This document shows, one piece after another, positions 17,350-25,323 of a stretch of 64,000 nucleotides of DNA. Made by a program: the position numbers and the translations under genes. The notes below the pieces were generated by a model. The model worked only from the letters and a program-made list of their open reading frames with translations, searched no databases and was not told where the DNA came from. Origin of the DNA: Kangiella profundi (lineage in GTDB: Bacteria; Pseudomonadota; Gammaproteobacteria; Enterobacterales; Kangiellaceae). Position 1 is the stretch's first letter. The number at the start of each line of letters is the position of its first letter. The stretch covers positions 2,589,011 through 2,653,010 of the forward strand of contig NZ_CP025120.1 in NCBI RefSeq assembly GCF_002838765.1. The letters run 5' to 3'.

Positions 17350-17796
17350 CTTCCAATCCTCTAGTAATTATTAGCTCTTTTATTTGCACACATTACCGCG
17401 TATACGCTTATAGATCTATTTTCAAGTGTAAGGATGTATTAAATGTAGAGGGGAGATTAGAGTAGGCTAGTTAATTAATTGCTACTCGAAATATAGTGTC
17501 AGAAAAGAGGTGTTTTGGGAGTTCTACAAGCTAGACTCGCACCAGAGGGCATTCCTAAAGTCACTCACAGCAGGCGCGCGTATAATGATAACCCATACTT
17601 TACTTCCCCCGCTAAAAATTAAGACTTTTGATGAAAGAACGAGGCGCGATCTATTTTAATATATACGCCGCTTCTAAAATTAAGATTTTTCTTTCTAGGC
17701 GAGGCGTAGCAAGATTTTTAATGACGATTTCACAAGTAGTGAATGAGGATATTAAAAAGTCTTGCTACAACAAAGCATAGGAAGAAAAAGACAATT
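17350..17796. other. 447-base intergenic region between S41-like gene and rho
   Basis: No gene seen. The left part (17350-17600) is AT-rich and presumably holds the promoter of the S41-like gene on the minus strand. The right part is filled by a partial repeat (17610-17653) and a large imperfect palindrome (17674-17800), annotated separately. No tRNA or small RNA was recognised. Confidence 0.6.
17610..17653. repeat. Partial copy of the rho-end repeat arm
   Basis: The stretch starting CGCTAAAAATTAAGAC and ending ACGAGGCGCGAT resembles the left arm of the palindrome that starts at 17668 (CGCTTCTAAAATTAAGAT ... GCGAGGCGTAGC) in the same order, with small gaps. It looks like a degenerate or truncated second copy placed head-to-tail about 58 bases upstream. 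Confidence 0.45.
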
Positions 17797-17800
17797 TTAG
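17674..17800. repeat. 127-bp imperfect palindrome (MITE-like or REP-like element) at the 3' end of rho
   Basis: Two arms of about 54 bases match as inverted repeats. Both outer ends read CTAAAATT, both arms contain GTAGCAAGA followed by TTTTTAAT, and the centre is a small hairpin TTCACaagtaGTGAA. Such an arrangement is typical of miniature inverted-repeat elements or long terminator/REP-type structures. The outer right end includes the rho stop codon (17797-17799). No transposase is seen and no target duplication is obvious. It could fold in RNA as a long stem that protects or ends the rho transcript. Confidence 0.7.
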
Positions 17801-19053
17801 CGCTTCATGGCGTCAAAAAACTCATCGTTAGTCTTCGTCATCGCCATCTTATCGATCAAAAACTCAATCGCATCGATCTCATCCATTGGGTGTAGGATCT
17901 TGCGTAGAATCCACATTTTCTGTAGCTCTTCCGAACCGGTTAATAGGTCTTCTTTACGAGAGCCTGAGCGGTTGAAGTCGATGGCTGGGAATACACGCTT
18001 CTCGGCGATTTTACGCGACAGGTGCAATTCCATGTTACCGGTACCTTTAAATTCTTCGTAGATTACTTCGTCCATTTTGGAGCCCGTGTCTACTAGTGCA
18101 GTAGCGATAATGGTTAAGCTGCCACCTTCTTCGATATTACGCGCTGCACCAAAGAATCTTTTGGGACGTTGCAAGGCATTGGCATCAACACCACCGGTTA
18201 AGACTTTACCTGATGATGGAACCACGGTGTTATAAGCACGGGCCAGACGTGTAATCGAGTCCAGGAGAATAACCACGTCTTTCTTGTGCTCAACCAGACG
18301 TTTGGCTTTTTCGATAACCATTTCGGCTACCTGAACGTGACGTGCTGCTGGCTCATCAAAGGTTGAAGCAACCACTTCACCTTTTACCGAGCGCTGCATT
18401 TCGGTCACTTCCTCTGGTCGCTCATCGATCAGAAGAACGATCAACATACACTCTGGATGATTGCTGGTAATCGACTGCGCGATATTCTGCAACATCATGG
18501 TTTTACCGGCTTTTGGCGGTGACACGATAAGTGCGCGCTGACCTTTACCGATAGGAGCTGCCAGATCGATAACTCGAGCCGTAATGTCTTCGGTCGAACC
18601 ATTACCACGCTCCATACGCATACGTTCGTCTGGGTGGAGTGGGGTAAGGTTTTCAAAGAGAAGTTTGTTGCGAGAGTTTTCGGGGCTGTCGTAGTTAATT
18701 TCTGCGACTTTCAGGAGGGCAAAATAGCGTTCACCGTCTTTCGGTGGGCGAATTTTGCCGAAAATGGTATCGCCCGTTCGCAAGTTAAAGCGTCTTATTT
18801 GGCTTGGGGAAACATAGATATCATCAGGACCAGCCAGGTATGAGCCTTCTGCTGAGCGTAGGAAACCAAAACCGTCGGGAAGGATTTCGAGAACTCCACC
18901 ACCAAAAATATCTTCGCCGCTTTTCGCGTGATTCTTTAATAGACCGAAGATAATGTCTTGTTTGCGCATACGCGCCATATGGTCGAGACCAACGGCTTTC
19001 GCCATTTCAGACAGCTCTTGAGCTGACTTTTGCTTTAATTCAGTTAGATTCAT
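17797..19053 (-). CDS. rho: Transcription termination factor Rho
   Basis: 418 aa, near-identical in layout to E. coli Rho (419 aa). The N-terminal helix bundle and cold-shock-like RNA-binding domain carry [19 protein letters not shown]. The ATPase domain has the P-loop [10 protein letters not shown], the Walker B/catalytic region [15 protein letters not shown] and the Q/R-loop segments near [20 protein letters not shown]. Forms a hexameric RNA translocase that ends transcription. trxA lies upstream on the same strand with a terminator between them, so rho has its own 5' leader (19054-19232), which in relatives is used for autoregulation. The stop codon is embedded in a palindromic repeat. Confidence 0.98.
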   Translation of the reverse strand: MNLTELKQKSAQELSEMAKAVGLDHMARMRKQDIIFGLLKNHAKSGEDIFGGGVLEILPDGFGFLRSAEGSYLAGPDDIYVSPSQIRRFNLRTGDTIFGKIRPPKDGERYFALLKVAEINYDSPENSRNKLLFENLTPLHPDERMRMERGNGSTEDITARVIDLAAPIGKGQRALIVSPPKAGKTMMLQNIAQSITSNHPECMLIVLLIDERPEEVTEMQRSVKGEVVASTFDEPAARHVQVAEMVIEKAKRLVEHKKDVVILLDSITRLARAYNTVVPSSGKVLTGGVDANALQRPKRFFGAARNIEEGGSLTIIATALVDTGSKMDEVIYEEFKGTGNMELHLSRKIAEKRVFPAIDFNRSGSRKEDLLTGSEELQKMWILRKILHPMDEIDAIEFLIDKMAMTKTNDEFFDAMKR

Positions 19054-19232
19054 AGTGTCGAATTGTTGATTGAAACATAGAAACGTCTTGAAACGAGTTC
19101 CTGTGAAATAAAATTATTTGGAAAAGATACGGAGTTTGCCCCAGGGGCTTAGAGACGCTTTTTTATTAGCTTGCTCAATGTAGCATTAGTTCTGCGGGGT
19201 GTCTAGTGTTTTGACCACCGCTTAAAAATCAC

Positions 19233-19258
19233 AAAAAAGAGGCCGCAGCCTCTTTTAA
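19233..19258 (-). terminator. Rho-independent terminator of trxA
   Basis: Stem AAAAGAGGC/GCCTCTTTT with a 4-base loop, followed on the minus strand by TTTTTTGTG. It is 14 bases beyond the trxA stop codon and upstream of the rho leader. Confidence 0.8.
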
Positions 19259-19272
19259 GTATCAATCTGGCA

Positions 19273-19599
19273 TTAAACGTTGCTGTCGATAAATGCCATT
19301 AACTGAGATTTTGATAAAGCACCGACTTTAGTTGCTTCGATGTTACCGCCCTTGAATAGCATCAGGGTAGGGATACCACGGATACCATATTTTGGAGGCG
19401 TTTCGTTGTTTTCATCGATATTAAGCTTGGCAACTTTAACTTTGCCTTCATACATCTCGGCTACTTCGTCGAGGATTGGCGCGATCATTTTGCATGGACC
19501 ACACCATTCTGCCCAGTAATCGACCAATACTGGCTGATCAGAATTCAAAACTTCTGCTTCAAAGGTTGCATCAGTCAGATATACAATTTTGTCACTCAT
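19273..19599 (-). CDS. trxA: Thioredoxin 1
   Basis: 108 aa, the standard length. Active-site WCGPC within [13 protein letters not shown] and the cis-Pro loop [10 protein letters not shown] are present. Cytoplasmic dithiol reductant for ribonucleotide reductase and many others. I set the start at ATG 19599, preceded at proper distance by GGAG; the TTG three bases upstream adds a non-conserved Met. The trxA-rho tandem with divergent rhlB matches the E. coli rhlB/trxA/rho layout. Confidence 0.97.
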   Translation of the reverse strand: MSDKIVYLTDATFEAEVLNSDQPVLVDYWAEWCGPCKMIAPILDEVAEMYEGKVKVAKLNIDENNETPPKYGIRGIPTLMLFKGGNIEATKVGALSKSQLMAFIDSNV

Positions 19600-19707
19600 C
19601 AAATTTCTCCTGCTATTTACTTGCGCTTGGCTCTGTACATACGCACAATGGCACTATTTCAAACAATCGCGCCTGTTAATGCAAGCGCTAATGGTAAAAA
19701 TTACCTT

Positions 19708-20967
19708 ATGGATACATCGCATCTATCGACCATTAGATTTTCCGATCTAGGACTCGATCCCAAATTGCTCAAGGCCGTTGCTGACCTTGGCTTTGAATAT
19801 TGCACGCCGATTCAGGCGAAAACCCTGCCTTTATTACTTAAAGGGCAAAATGTTGCCGGTCAGGCGCAAACTGGTACCGGTAAAACCATTGCCTTCTTAT
19901 TAGGCATTATGAACGATATCCTAACCTTGCCCGAAATCGAAGGGCGCCGCAAAAACGAGCCGCGCTCATTGATTATGGCTCCAACCCGCGAACTAGCGGT
20001 ACAGATTGCCAAAGATGCTGTCCAGCTTGGCAAATATACTGATCTCAAGATTCGAGTTGTATATGGGGGCGAAGATCACGAAAAACAACGCCAGCAACTG
20101 ATCGATGGTGTTGATATCCTGATCGGTACTACAGGTCGCCTGATTGATTACTGCAAAACTAAAGCATTTGGTCTGGAAGCTATTGATAGCGTGGTTCTCG
20201 ACGAAGCCGATCGTATGTTCGACCTTGGTTTTATCAAGGATATCCGTTATTTATTCAATCGCATGCCACCAGCCACCGATCGTCTCAATATGCTGTTCTC
20301 AGCAACCTTATCGCATCGCGTTCAAGAATTGGCATATGAGCATATGAACAACCCTCAGCATGTGCAAATTCAGGCACAGCAGGTCACGGCCAAGAAAATT
20401 CGCGAAGCCTTATTCTACCCAAGCCGCGAAGAGGCTTTACCGTTATTGGTTGGTCTGATGAACCGATTGCAGCCTGACAAGGCCATTGTATTCACAAATA
20501 CAAAGCGCGCCGCCGAACATGTCTGGGCCTGTCTTGCCGGTAACGACATTAAGGCAGAATTATTGACGGGTGATGTTCATCAGAAGAAACGTCTAAGACT
20601 ATTAGATGAACTAAAAAATGAAAATGTAAGTGTACTGGTTTGTACCGATGTGGCTGCACGAGGCTTACACATTGATGGCATCACTCATGTATTTAATTAC
20701 CACTTGCCTGACGATGCCGAAGATTATGTTCACCGCATAGGTCGAACTGCTCGTGCTGGCGCTGAAGGTGATGCGATTAGTTTTGCTGGTGAAGACTTTG
20801 CCATGAATCTAACCGCTATCGAGGAATATGTTGGCCATCCTTTACCTAAGTTGGAAATAAAGCCTGAGTATTTGGCTAGCCTGAAACCTTCATTACCAAT
20901 TCAACAGAAACGACGCCATCCGACGCAACGTAGAGGCGGTGGCAAACCTCGTCATCCTCGTAATTAA
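19708..20967 (+). CDS. rhlB: ATP-dependent RNA helicase RhlB
   Basis: 419 aa DEAD-box helicase, a partner of RNase E in the RNA degradosome of enterics. Motifs in order: Q motif around [13 protein letters not shown], Walker [19 protein letters not shown] in [16 protein letters not shown], and motif [12 protein letters not shown]. The short basic tail [18 protein letters not shown] suits RNA or RNase E binding. I chose ATG 19708 ([13 protein letters not shown]), which aligns with the E. coli start MSKTHLTEQKFSD; an open frame runs 29 codons further upstream from a TTG but looks like leader sequence. Divergent from trxA. Confidence 0.95.
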   Translation: MDTSHLSTIRFSDLGLDPKLLKAVADLGFEYCTPIQAKTLPLLLKGQNVAGQAQTGTGKTIAFLLGIMNDILTLPEIEGRRKNEPRSLIMAPTRELAVQIAKDAVQLGKYTDLKIRVVYGGEDHEKQRQQLIDGVDILIGTTGRLIDYCKTKAFGLEAIDSVVLDEADRMFDLGFIKDIRYLFNRMPPATDRLNMLFSATLSHRVQELAYEHMNNPQHVQIQAQQVTAKKIREALFYPSREEALPLLVGLMNRLQPDKAIVFTNTKRAAEHVWACLAGNDIKAELLTGDVHQKKRLRLLDELKNENVSVLVCTDVAARGLHIDGITHVFNYHLPDDAEDYVHRIGRTARAGAEGDAISFAGEDFAMNLTAIEEYVGHPLPKLEIKPEYLASLKPSLPIQQKRRHPTQRRGGGKPRHPRN

Positions 20968-20998
20968 TCGGATTAAATCTTTACCAATAATAGACAAT

Positions 20999-21026
20999 AA
21001 AAAAGGCTACCTCGGTAGCCTTTTTT
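20999..21026. terminator. Bidirectional terminator after rhlB
   Basis: Stem GGCTACC/GGTAGCC with a tiny TC loop, flanked by A6 on the left and T6 on the right, so it works for rhlB (plus) and for the convergent lipoprotein gene (minus). Almost the same hairpin recurs at 22363. Confidence 0.85.
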
Positions 21027-21043
21027 ACTCTTACTGCATCAAA

Positions 21044-21481
21044 TTACTGCCGAGCCAGATTCAAATGCATCGACTTATTAATAAGCACCACTCGCATTTG
21101 CGCTTCTTCAATTGTTTCAGGCTCCATTACCATGGTTAAATCTTTTTTCAAATCAAAATCATGGCCGATTTCTTTTTCCAGAATCGACTCTAGCTCTTCA
21201 ATATCGAGCTCACCGTCAAACTTTACAACACGAGTTCCGTCATCATCATGCAAGCTGCCCTGAGTGCCAGGCAAGTAGATTGTTCCGTTATGAAAATCAA
21301 CCGCGAAAGCAATAATACCTGGAATCACGAATAACAATAATCCAACTCCATCCATAATTGCTATAGCCGGATCAATGCGCCCATCAGTCTGTCCCTTTCG
21401 CTCCGGATGCAAGATAGTTCCACAACCCGTAACATTCAATAGAAATACTGAGATCACAAAGTAACTGATTAATTTCTTCAT
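21044..21481 (-). CDS. YceK/YidQ-like small lipoprotein
   Basis: 145 aa with lipoprotein signal peptide ending LLNVTGC (Cys20). After the lipobox, GTILHPERKGQ...RIDPAIAIMDG is followed by a hydrophobic segment LLLFVIPGIIAFAVDF (about residues 52-67) and NGTIYLP, a pattern reminiscent of the YceK/YidQ family. The C-terminal third is acidic and unrelated to anything I recognise. Function unknown; presumably an envelope protein. Convergent with rhlB and sharing its terminator. Confidence 0.6.
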   Translation of the reverse strand: MKKLISYFVISVFLLNVTGCGTILHPERKGQTDGRIDPAIAIMDGVGLLLFVIPGIIAFAVDFHNGTIYLPGTQGSLHDDDGTRVVKFDGELDIEELESILEKEIGHDFDLKKDLTMVMEPETIEEAQMRVVLINKSMHLNLARQ

Positions 21482-21680
21482 CGTGTTCTCCTAATTTATT
21501 CGAGCATAAAGGATGTTCCATCTTGTTACTTTTAGTACTGACAAAGCAAATAGCAAACCCAAATTTATGATAACTAGTTCACAATAAGTAATAGCGCATT
21601 GTTTTATTAAGCTTTATTTGTCACGTTTTGTCGTATAGCCTTGTCTATCTAATTGGAATTTTGACTAAAAGGAAATAATC

Positions 21681-21956
21681 ATGAAGCTACATTTATTTTT
21701 TCCCGTTGCGGCTTTAGCTCTTACAGCCTGTTCAACTACTAACAGCAATTCACTAACATCGACGCATGCTAATTTAGACTCATCAAGTAATCAGGTGTGC
21801 TTCTACATTCAAAGACCAGGATGGCAGCTCAAAGAGAAACATTGCACTTCTGCCCAAGCTTATGCAAAACATAATGCTTCTTTTTTGCCCGCTAAATCCC
21901 AGGCTGTATACACAAATTCGATATCGGTTGATAAGTTGCCAAATTCTAGTAAATAA
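21681..21956 (+). CDS. Small lipoprotein with paired cysteines (paralogue A)
   Basis: 91 aa. Signal peptide and lipobox ALTAC (Cys17). The mature part is Ser/Thr/Asn-rich, then has VCFYIQRPGWQLKEKHCT: two cysteines 14 residues apart around a Gly and basic residues. The next gene encodes a protein of the same length with a similar Cys-x-Gly-x-Lys-Cys core. Ribosome site AAAGGA before ATG 21681. No function known; probable envelope-anchored mini-protein. Confidence 0.6.
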   Translation: MKLHLFFPVAALALTACSTTNSNSLTSTHANLDSSSNQVCFYIQRPGWQLKEKHCTSAQAYAKHNASFLPAKSQAVYTNSISVDKLPNSSK

Positions 21957-21968
21957 TCTTTGAAATCT

Positions 21969-21996
21969 TTGACGTGTTCATTAACTGTTACATATT
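21969..21996 (+). promoter_or_regulatory. Candidate sigma-70 promoter for small lipoprotein gene
   Basis: TTGACG (-35) and CATATT (-10) separated by 16 bases, about 77 bases upstream of ATG 22074. The -35 box differs from consensus at one base and the -10 box at two. It starts 12 bases after the stop of the previous gene, which would give the two paralogues separate transcripts. Confidence 0.4.
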
Positions 21997-22073
21997 CAGT
22001 TACAATTCTTATATATCGGTTTGCTTATCTGTCTGATAACTTCACGTAACTTTACATAATTAAAGGGATAGTC

Positions 22074-22352
22074 ATGTTAAAAAAATTGTCATTTTTATCA
22101 GTAATACTTTTTGTTTCAGCTTGCGCCACTCAATCACCTGTAGCAGGTGAAAACGTATCTTCAGACGCAGAAAAAGTTGCCAGCAACGATTCTGACCGTG
22201 AAATTATTTGTAAGCGCACACAAAAAGTAGGCACTCACTTCAAAACCAAGCAATGTTGGACTAAAGAAGATTATGAAGATCTACAAGAAAAAAGCCGACA
22301 AGCTATTGAAAACGCCCAAGGTTCTAGTATGACTGGTCCGGAAGGACGCTAA
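22074..22352 (+). CDS. Small lipoprotein with paired cysteines (paralogue B)
   Basis: 92 aa. Lipobox FVSAC (Cys17), then an acidic linker, then IICKRTQKVGTHFKTKQCWT, where Cys-x13-Cys surrounds a Gly and basic residues, and KEDYEDLQEKSRQAIE, a likely helix. This Cys-Gly-Lys-Cys-x-Thr pattern occurs in a broadly distributed group of uncharacterised proteobacterial proteins. It resembles paralogue A just upstream in length, lipobox position and cysteine spacing. AAAGGGA ribosome site before ATG 22074. Confidence 0.62.
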   Translation: MLKKLSFLSVILFVSACATQSPVAGENVSSDAEKVASNDSDREIICKRTQKVGTHFKTKQCWTKEDYEDLQEKSRQAIENAQGSSMTGPEGR

Positions 22353-22362
22353 ATAAAATCAG

Positions 22363-22389
22363 AAAAGGCTACCTAGGTAGCCTTTTTTT
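22363..22389. terminator. Bidirectional terminator
   Basis: Stem AAAAGGCTACC/GGTAGCCTTTT with a TA loop and seven T after it. It lies 10 bases after the small lipoprotein gene and 12 before the end of the convergent minus-strand gene. It differs from the hairpin at 20999 by one loop base. Confidence 0.85.
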
Positions 22390-22400
22390 ATTCTGCTCTT

Positions 22401-23096
22401 TTACTGCTTGATTATTGCATTACTAAAATCTGTAGACATTTCCCTTACCCACTCACGAGCCGATTTGGAATCTGATTCTTCATAAACATATAGATATATA
22501 ATCTTTTCTTTAACGTGCAATACATTCAATCCCATGGTAGTGCTAACTGATTCCGATTGGCCATCTACCATCACATTACCTGTCATTAGATTCATAGCTG
22601 AAAAACGTTGGCCTTGGTTATAAAAAATCTCCAGTGGAACGTTATCGGTAATCTTAGCGGCCATTTCAACAGAGTATTTATTACTAGCTTCCTTTGAACC
22701 CTTTTCAGCCAACTCATCTACTTTAGATTGAATTGCTTTAGTCATTTGCTCATATTGGTTGCCTAGAAAATTTCTTAACTGCTCAAATTCATTTTTGCTC
22801 ACGGACCTATTTTTAGTTGGAATATAGGTCTGCATAACAATATATCTCTTATATTCCGGCTCAATACCTCTTATTTCAGCATCAATATCACTGTTTTCTA
22901 TTTTAATATCTAATAATTCATTAGATGGCGGTACAAAGTTCAAAAGGATTTCATACATCATATGGTTCTGGCCAATACTCTGAAATCCTTCTACTTGCGG
23001 TAAATTAATTTCTGTATCGCCAATAACAATCATATCTTCTGCATATGCAATTGATGTAATTAATAAGGTAAACCCCAAAAGTATGTTTTTTATCAT
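22401..23096 (-). CDS. Hypothetical secreted protein
   Basis: 231 aa with a signal peptide (cleavage near IAYAED). The mature protein is acidic, with an IGDTEINLP start, a helical middle (about residues 95-140, ASNKYSVEMAAKITD) and a C-terminal domain ending WVREMSTDFSNAI. I do not recognise a family. I chose ATG 23096, whose ATGA overlaps the thioesterase stop and which has GGAG upstream; an ATG six bases earlier is also possible. It is the last gene of a three-gene minus-strand operon with a thioesterase and an alpha/beta hydrolase. Confidence 0.6.
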   Translation of the reverse strand: MIKNILLGFTLLITSIAYAEDMIVIGDTEINLPQVEGFQSIGQNHMMYEILLNFVPPSNELLDIKIENSDIDAEIRGIEPEYKRYIVMQTYIPTKNRSVSKNEFEQLRNFLGNQYEQMTKAIQSKVDELAEKGSKEASNKYSVEMAAKITDNVPLEIFYNQGQRFSAMNLMTGNVMVDGQSESVSTTMGLNVLHVKEKIIYLYVYEESDSKSAREWVREMSTDFSNAIIKQ

Positions 23097-23590
23097 TTCC
23101 ATTTCTCCACAACTTCCTTAATTCTGCCTTCACGGCGTCCAACATGATCTTTTATTTGTTGCGCTAACTCACTTTGTTTCTTTTCTTTATCGGTTTCGAT
23201 GATAAGTTCTGGCACTTCCGCCGGCACCCGTTCTTCGTCAAAGGCTACCAGTGTGAAGTGTGCAGTTGTACTTAAGACATCACCTTCCTCGCCACCTTTA
23301 TCGACAAAAACATCGGTACGCACCATCATTGATGTCCTGCCTACCAGAACTACTTTGGCAACGGTCTTAATACGATCACCGACAAAGATGGGTTTTTTGA
23401 AAATGACTCGCTCTACGGACGCGGTGGATACGGTTTTTTCTGCATATCGGATAGCTGCCATGGCAGCTGTGGTATCCATAATCGCAAGCAGCTCACCACC
23501 GAACATGTTGCCATAAGGATTACTTTGGTTGGGGAAAACGAAGTTCCAGGTTTCAATTTCTTCCGCTTTTTTCTTGATTCGTTCTGTCAT
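23093..23590 (-). CDS. Acyl-CoA thioesterase (hotdog, YciA/ACOT type)
   Basis: 165 aa. FPNQSNPYGNMFGGELLAIMDTTAAMAA (residues about 19-46, shown here as the recognisable core NMFGGELLAIMD) is the acyl-CoA thioesterase hotdog signature with the conserved Asn and Asp. HFTLVAFDE is the second conserved strand. It likely cleaves medium or long-chain acyl-CoA in the cytosol. The charged C-terminal helix (EKKQSELAQQIKDH) is typical for hexameric ACOT proteins. In an operon downstream of an alpha/beta hydrolase (9-base gap). Confidence 0.82.
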   Translation of the reverse strand: MTERIKKKAEEIETWNFVFPNQSNPYGNMFGGELLAIMDTTAAMAAIRYAEKTVSTASVERVIFKKPIFVGDRIKTVAKVVLVGRTSMMVRTDVFVDKGGEEGDVLSTTAHFTLVAFDEERVPAEVPELIIETDKEKKQSELAQQIKDHVGRREGRIKEVVEKWK

Positions 23591-23599
23591 AATCCATGC

Positions 23600-24472
23600 C
23601 TACTGGTTTAAAAAATTAATCATAGGTTGCCATATTCCGTTAACGATTTCCTGCTTTTTCCGAAACAGCCCAAAGTGTCCAATTTTTTTCAGGCCCACAT
23701 CTTGTGGCAGTATGTATTGTGTTTCGCGGTGACTGTTAGAGTAGTGCGCCAACAATGCATCTCTTGAAGACTGAGGAGCATACCAATCGTCTGAAATGGT
23801 TAAAGCATAAATCTCCGCTTTGATATTTTTATACCCTGTTAAGTCCAGCCCATGCTTTGCGGTGAACAGATAATCTTCTGACTTTGCCCATTCGACCCAT
23901 TGCTTTACGGCGTGTTTTGGCACGGGTATTGGGCCGAGCATTTTTGAATGAAAAAAGTCACCTCGCTGCAATAACATCATCAATGGCATTAAGCCATACC
24001 ACATGGCCGCCAAAAGGTATTTTTGAGCACCAAGCCAGGCTCGCCAGGCGCCTACTCCAGTAGCTGCCAGGATGACTCTATAAAACTTATCACAAGAGGG
24101 CGCCAACCCCAGAATTTGTCCACCTGCGCTATGACCAAGGTAGTAAAGCTGTTCAGGCCGATAGTTTCGTTCTACATATTGAATGACACCCTCCAGATCC
24201 AGCTGTCCCCAATGCTGCATCAGCATCTCTTGAGCTGGCATAAGGCCGGTTTTCGATTCACCAATTCCTCGATAATCAAAAGTCAGGCAACTGATCCCCT
24301 GCTCAGCAAAATAATTAGTGATATGCTTATAGTACTGCTGAGGGACACCAAAAGCAGATCCTATTATCAGATACTTCTTGGAGTCTGTTTGGTTGTGAGC
24401 TGGATAGATCATGGCCGATAGCTCAAAGCCATCGGTTGCCTTTATGGTGATTCTTTGGTGGGGGTAAGACAA
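23600..24472 (-). CDS. Alpha/beta hydrolase (COG4757-like)
   Basis: 290 aa alpha/beta-hydrolase. Nucleophile elbow GHSAGG (Ser115), oxyanion-region GSAFGVPQQYY near residue 38, strand motif CLTFDYRGIGES, an Asp in SDDWYAPQSS and a His in KKIGHFGLF complete a plausible triad. Substrate unknown; such proteins are esterases or lipases of the cytoplasm. The start appears to be TTG 24472 preceded by GGAAG at good spacing, because no ATG fits before the conserved N-terminal strand. First gene of the operon with the thioesterase. Confidence 0.78.
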   Translation of the reverse strand: MSYPHQRITIKATDGFELSAMIYPAHNQTDSKKYLIIGSAFGVPQQYYKHITNYFAEQGISCLTFDYRGIGESKTGLMPAQEMLMQHWGQLDLEGVIQYVERNYRPEQLYYLGHSAGGQILGLAPSCDKFYRVILAATGVGAWRAWLGAQKYLLAAMWYGLMPLMMLLQRGDFFHSKMLGPIPVPKHAVKQWVEWAKSEDYLFTAKHGLDLTGYKNIKAEIYALTISDDWYAPQSSRDALLAHYSNSHRETQYILPQDVGLKKIGHFGLFRKKQEIVNGIWQPMINFLNQ

Positions 24473-24521
24473 AACAACTTCCGTTCAGGTTTATAAAAGA
24501 CCATAAATACCTGATATGCAT

Positions 24522-24547
24522 AAAAAAGGCCAGTGGTCTGGCCTTTT
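24522..24547 (-). terminator. Rho-independent terminator of DUF4197 gene
   Basis: Perfect 10-bp stem AAAAGGCCAG/CTGGCCTTTT with a 4-base loop; T6 follows on the minus strand. It is 2 bases beyond the stop of the DUF4197 gene. Confidence 0.85.
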
Positions 24548-24549
24548 AA

Positions 24550-25269
24550 TTATTGCTGAGCAAATACTTTTTGCAGTAACTCTGTGGTTCTGGCCACAGG
24601 ATCGCGCCTGATTTTAGCCTCTTCTTGAGCAACCAGAGTAAACAAACCGTCCAATGTTTCAGTCATTACGTAATCTTCAATATCAAGATTGGGTTTGTCG
24701 GTGAATGGAATATTGTCATAGGTGGTTAATAGCCGGCGGTAATCGCTGTAAAAACCGACCTTTTGCATGTTATTGCTGATGATAGGAGCAAATTTTTGTT
24801 CCAGCTGGCGTGCGGTTTTATTTCTAAAATACTGTGTCGCCGCATTGTCTCCACCGCGTAGTATTCCCCAGGCGTCCTGCACCGTCATACCAGATATCGC
24901 AGTAAAAAACACCTGTTTGGCTTCACCAGAGGCCTGCTCGGCAGCTCGATTCATCTGTAGTTCGAATTTATCCACATAAGAGCCAAGCCCAATCTGCCTG
25001 ACTTTAGTTGCTACATCGCTGAACTGCTCCGGAACCATGATTTTTATCAGCGGGTTATTACTGAAACCACCGGTTTTGTTGGTTTTGAAAACGGCATGTT
25101 CGGTACCTACTTCCAGGGCTTCCTTCAAGCCAGCGACAACGGTTTGTTCGGATAAAGGTTGATTGGCTCCACCCAAAGTATCCAATACTCGTTGAACATC
25201 AGTTGTTTTACAGGAGCTTAGCGTTATTAACGCTATCAATAATATTGAGATTTTAATTGGCCTAAGCAT
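24550..25269 (-). CDS. DUF4197 family lipoprotein
   Basis: 239 aa counted from ATG 25269 (MLRPIKISILL). The signal ends in a lipobox TLSSC. The mature part matches the DUF4197 pattern: LSEQTVVAGLKEALEVGTEHAV, then helical repeats with FFTAISGMTVQDAWGILRG, and the C-terminal YVMTETLDGLF...EAKIR. Members are uncharacterised periplasmic or outer-membrane-anchored helical proteins. An open frame extends upstream to 25302 but the extra 11 residues precede the signal peptide and look non-coding. Confidence 0.8.
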   Translation of the reverse strand: MLRPIKISILLIALITLSSCKTTDVQRVLDTLGGANQPLSEQTVVAGLKEALEVGTEHAVFKTNKTGGFSNNPLIKIMVPEQFSDVATKVRQIGLGSYVDKFELQMNRAAEQASGEAKQVFFTAISGMTVQDAWGILRGGDNAATQYFRNKTARQLEQKFAPIISNNMQKVGFYSDYRRLLTTYDNIPFTDKPNLDIEDYVMTETLDGLFTLVAQEEAKIRRDPVARTTELLQKVFAQQ

Positions 25270-25323
25270 GATAAATACCTGAATAATGAGATAACACATC
25301 ATACAAAAGCTACCGCCAAGGCT

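Noticed and set aside
19621-19707. N-terminal extension of RhlB from TTG 19621
   Set aside because: The residues do not match known RhlB; ATG 19708 aligns with the E. coli start and the extension overlaps the trxA promoter region.
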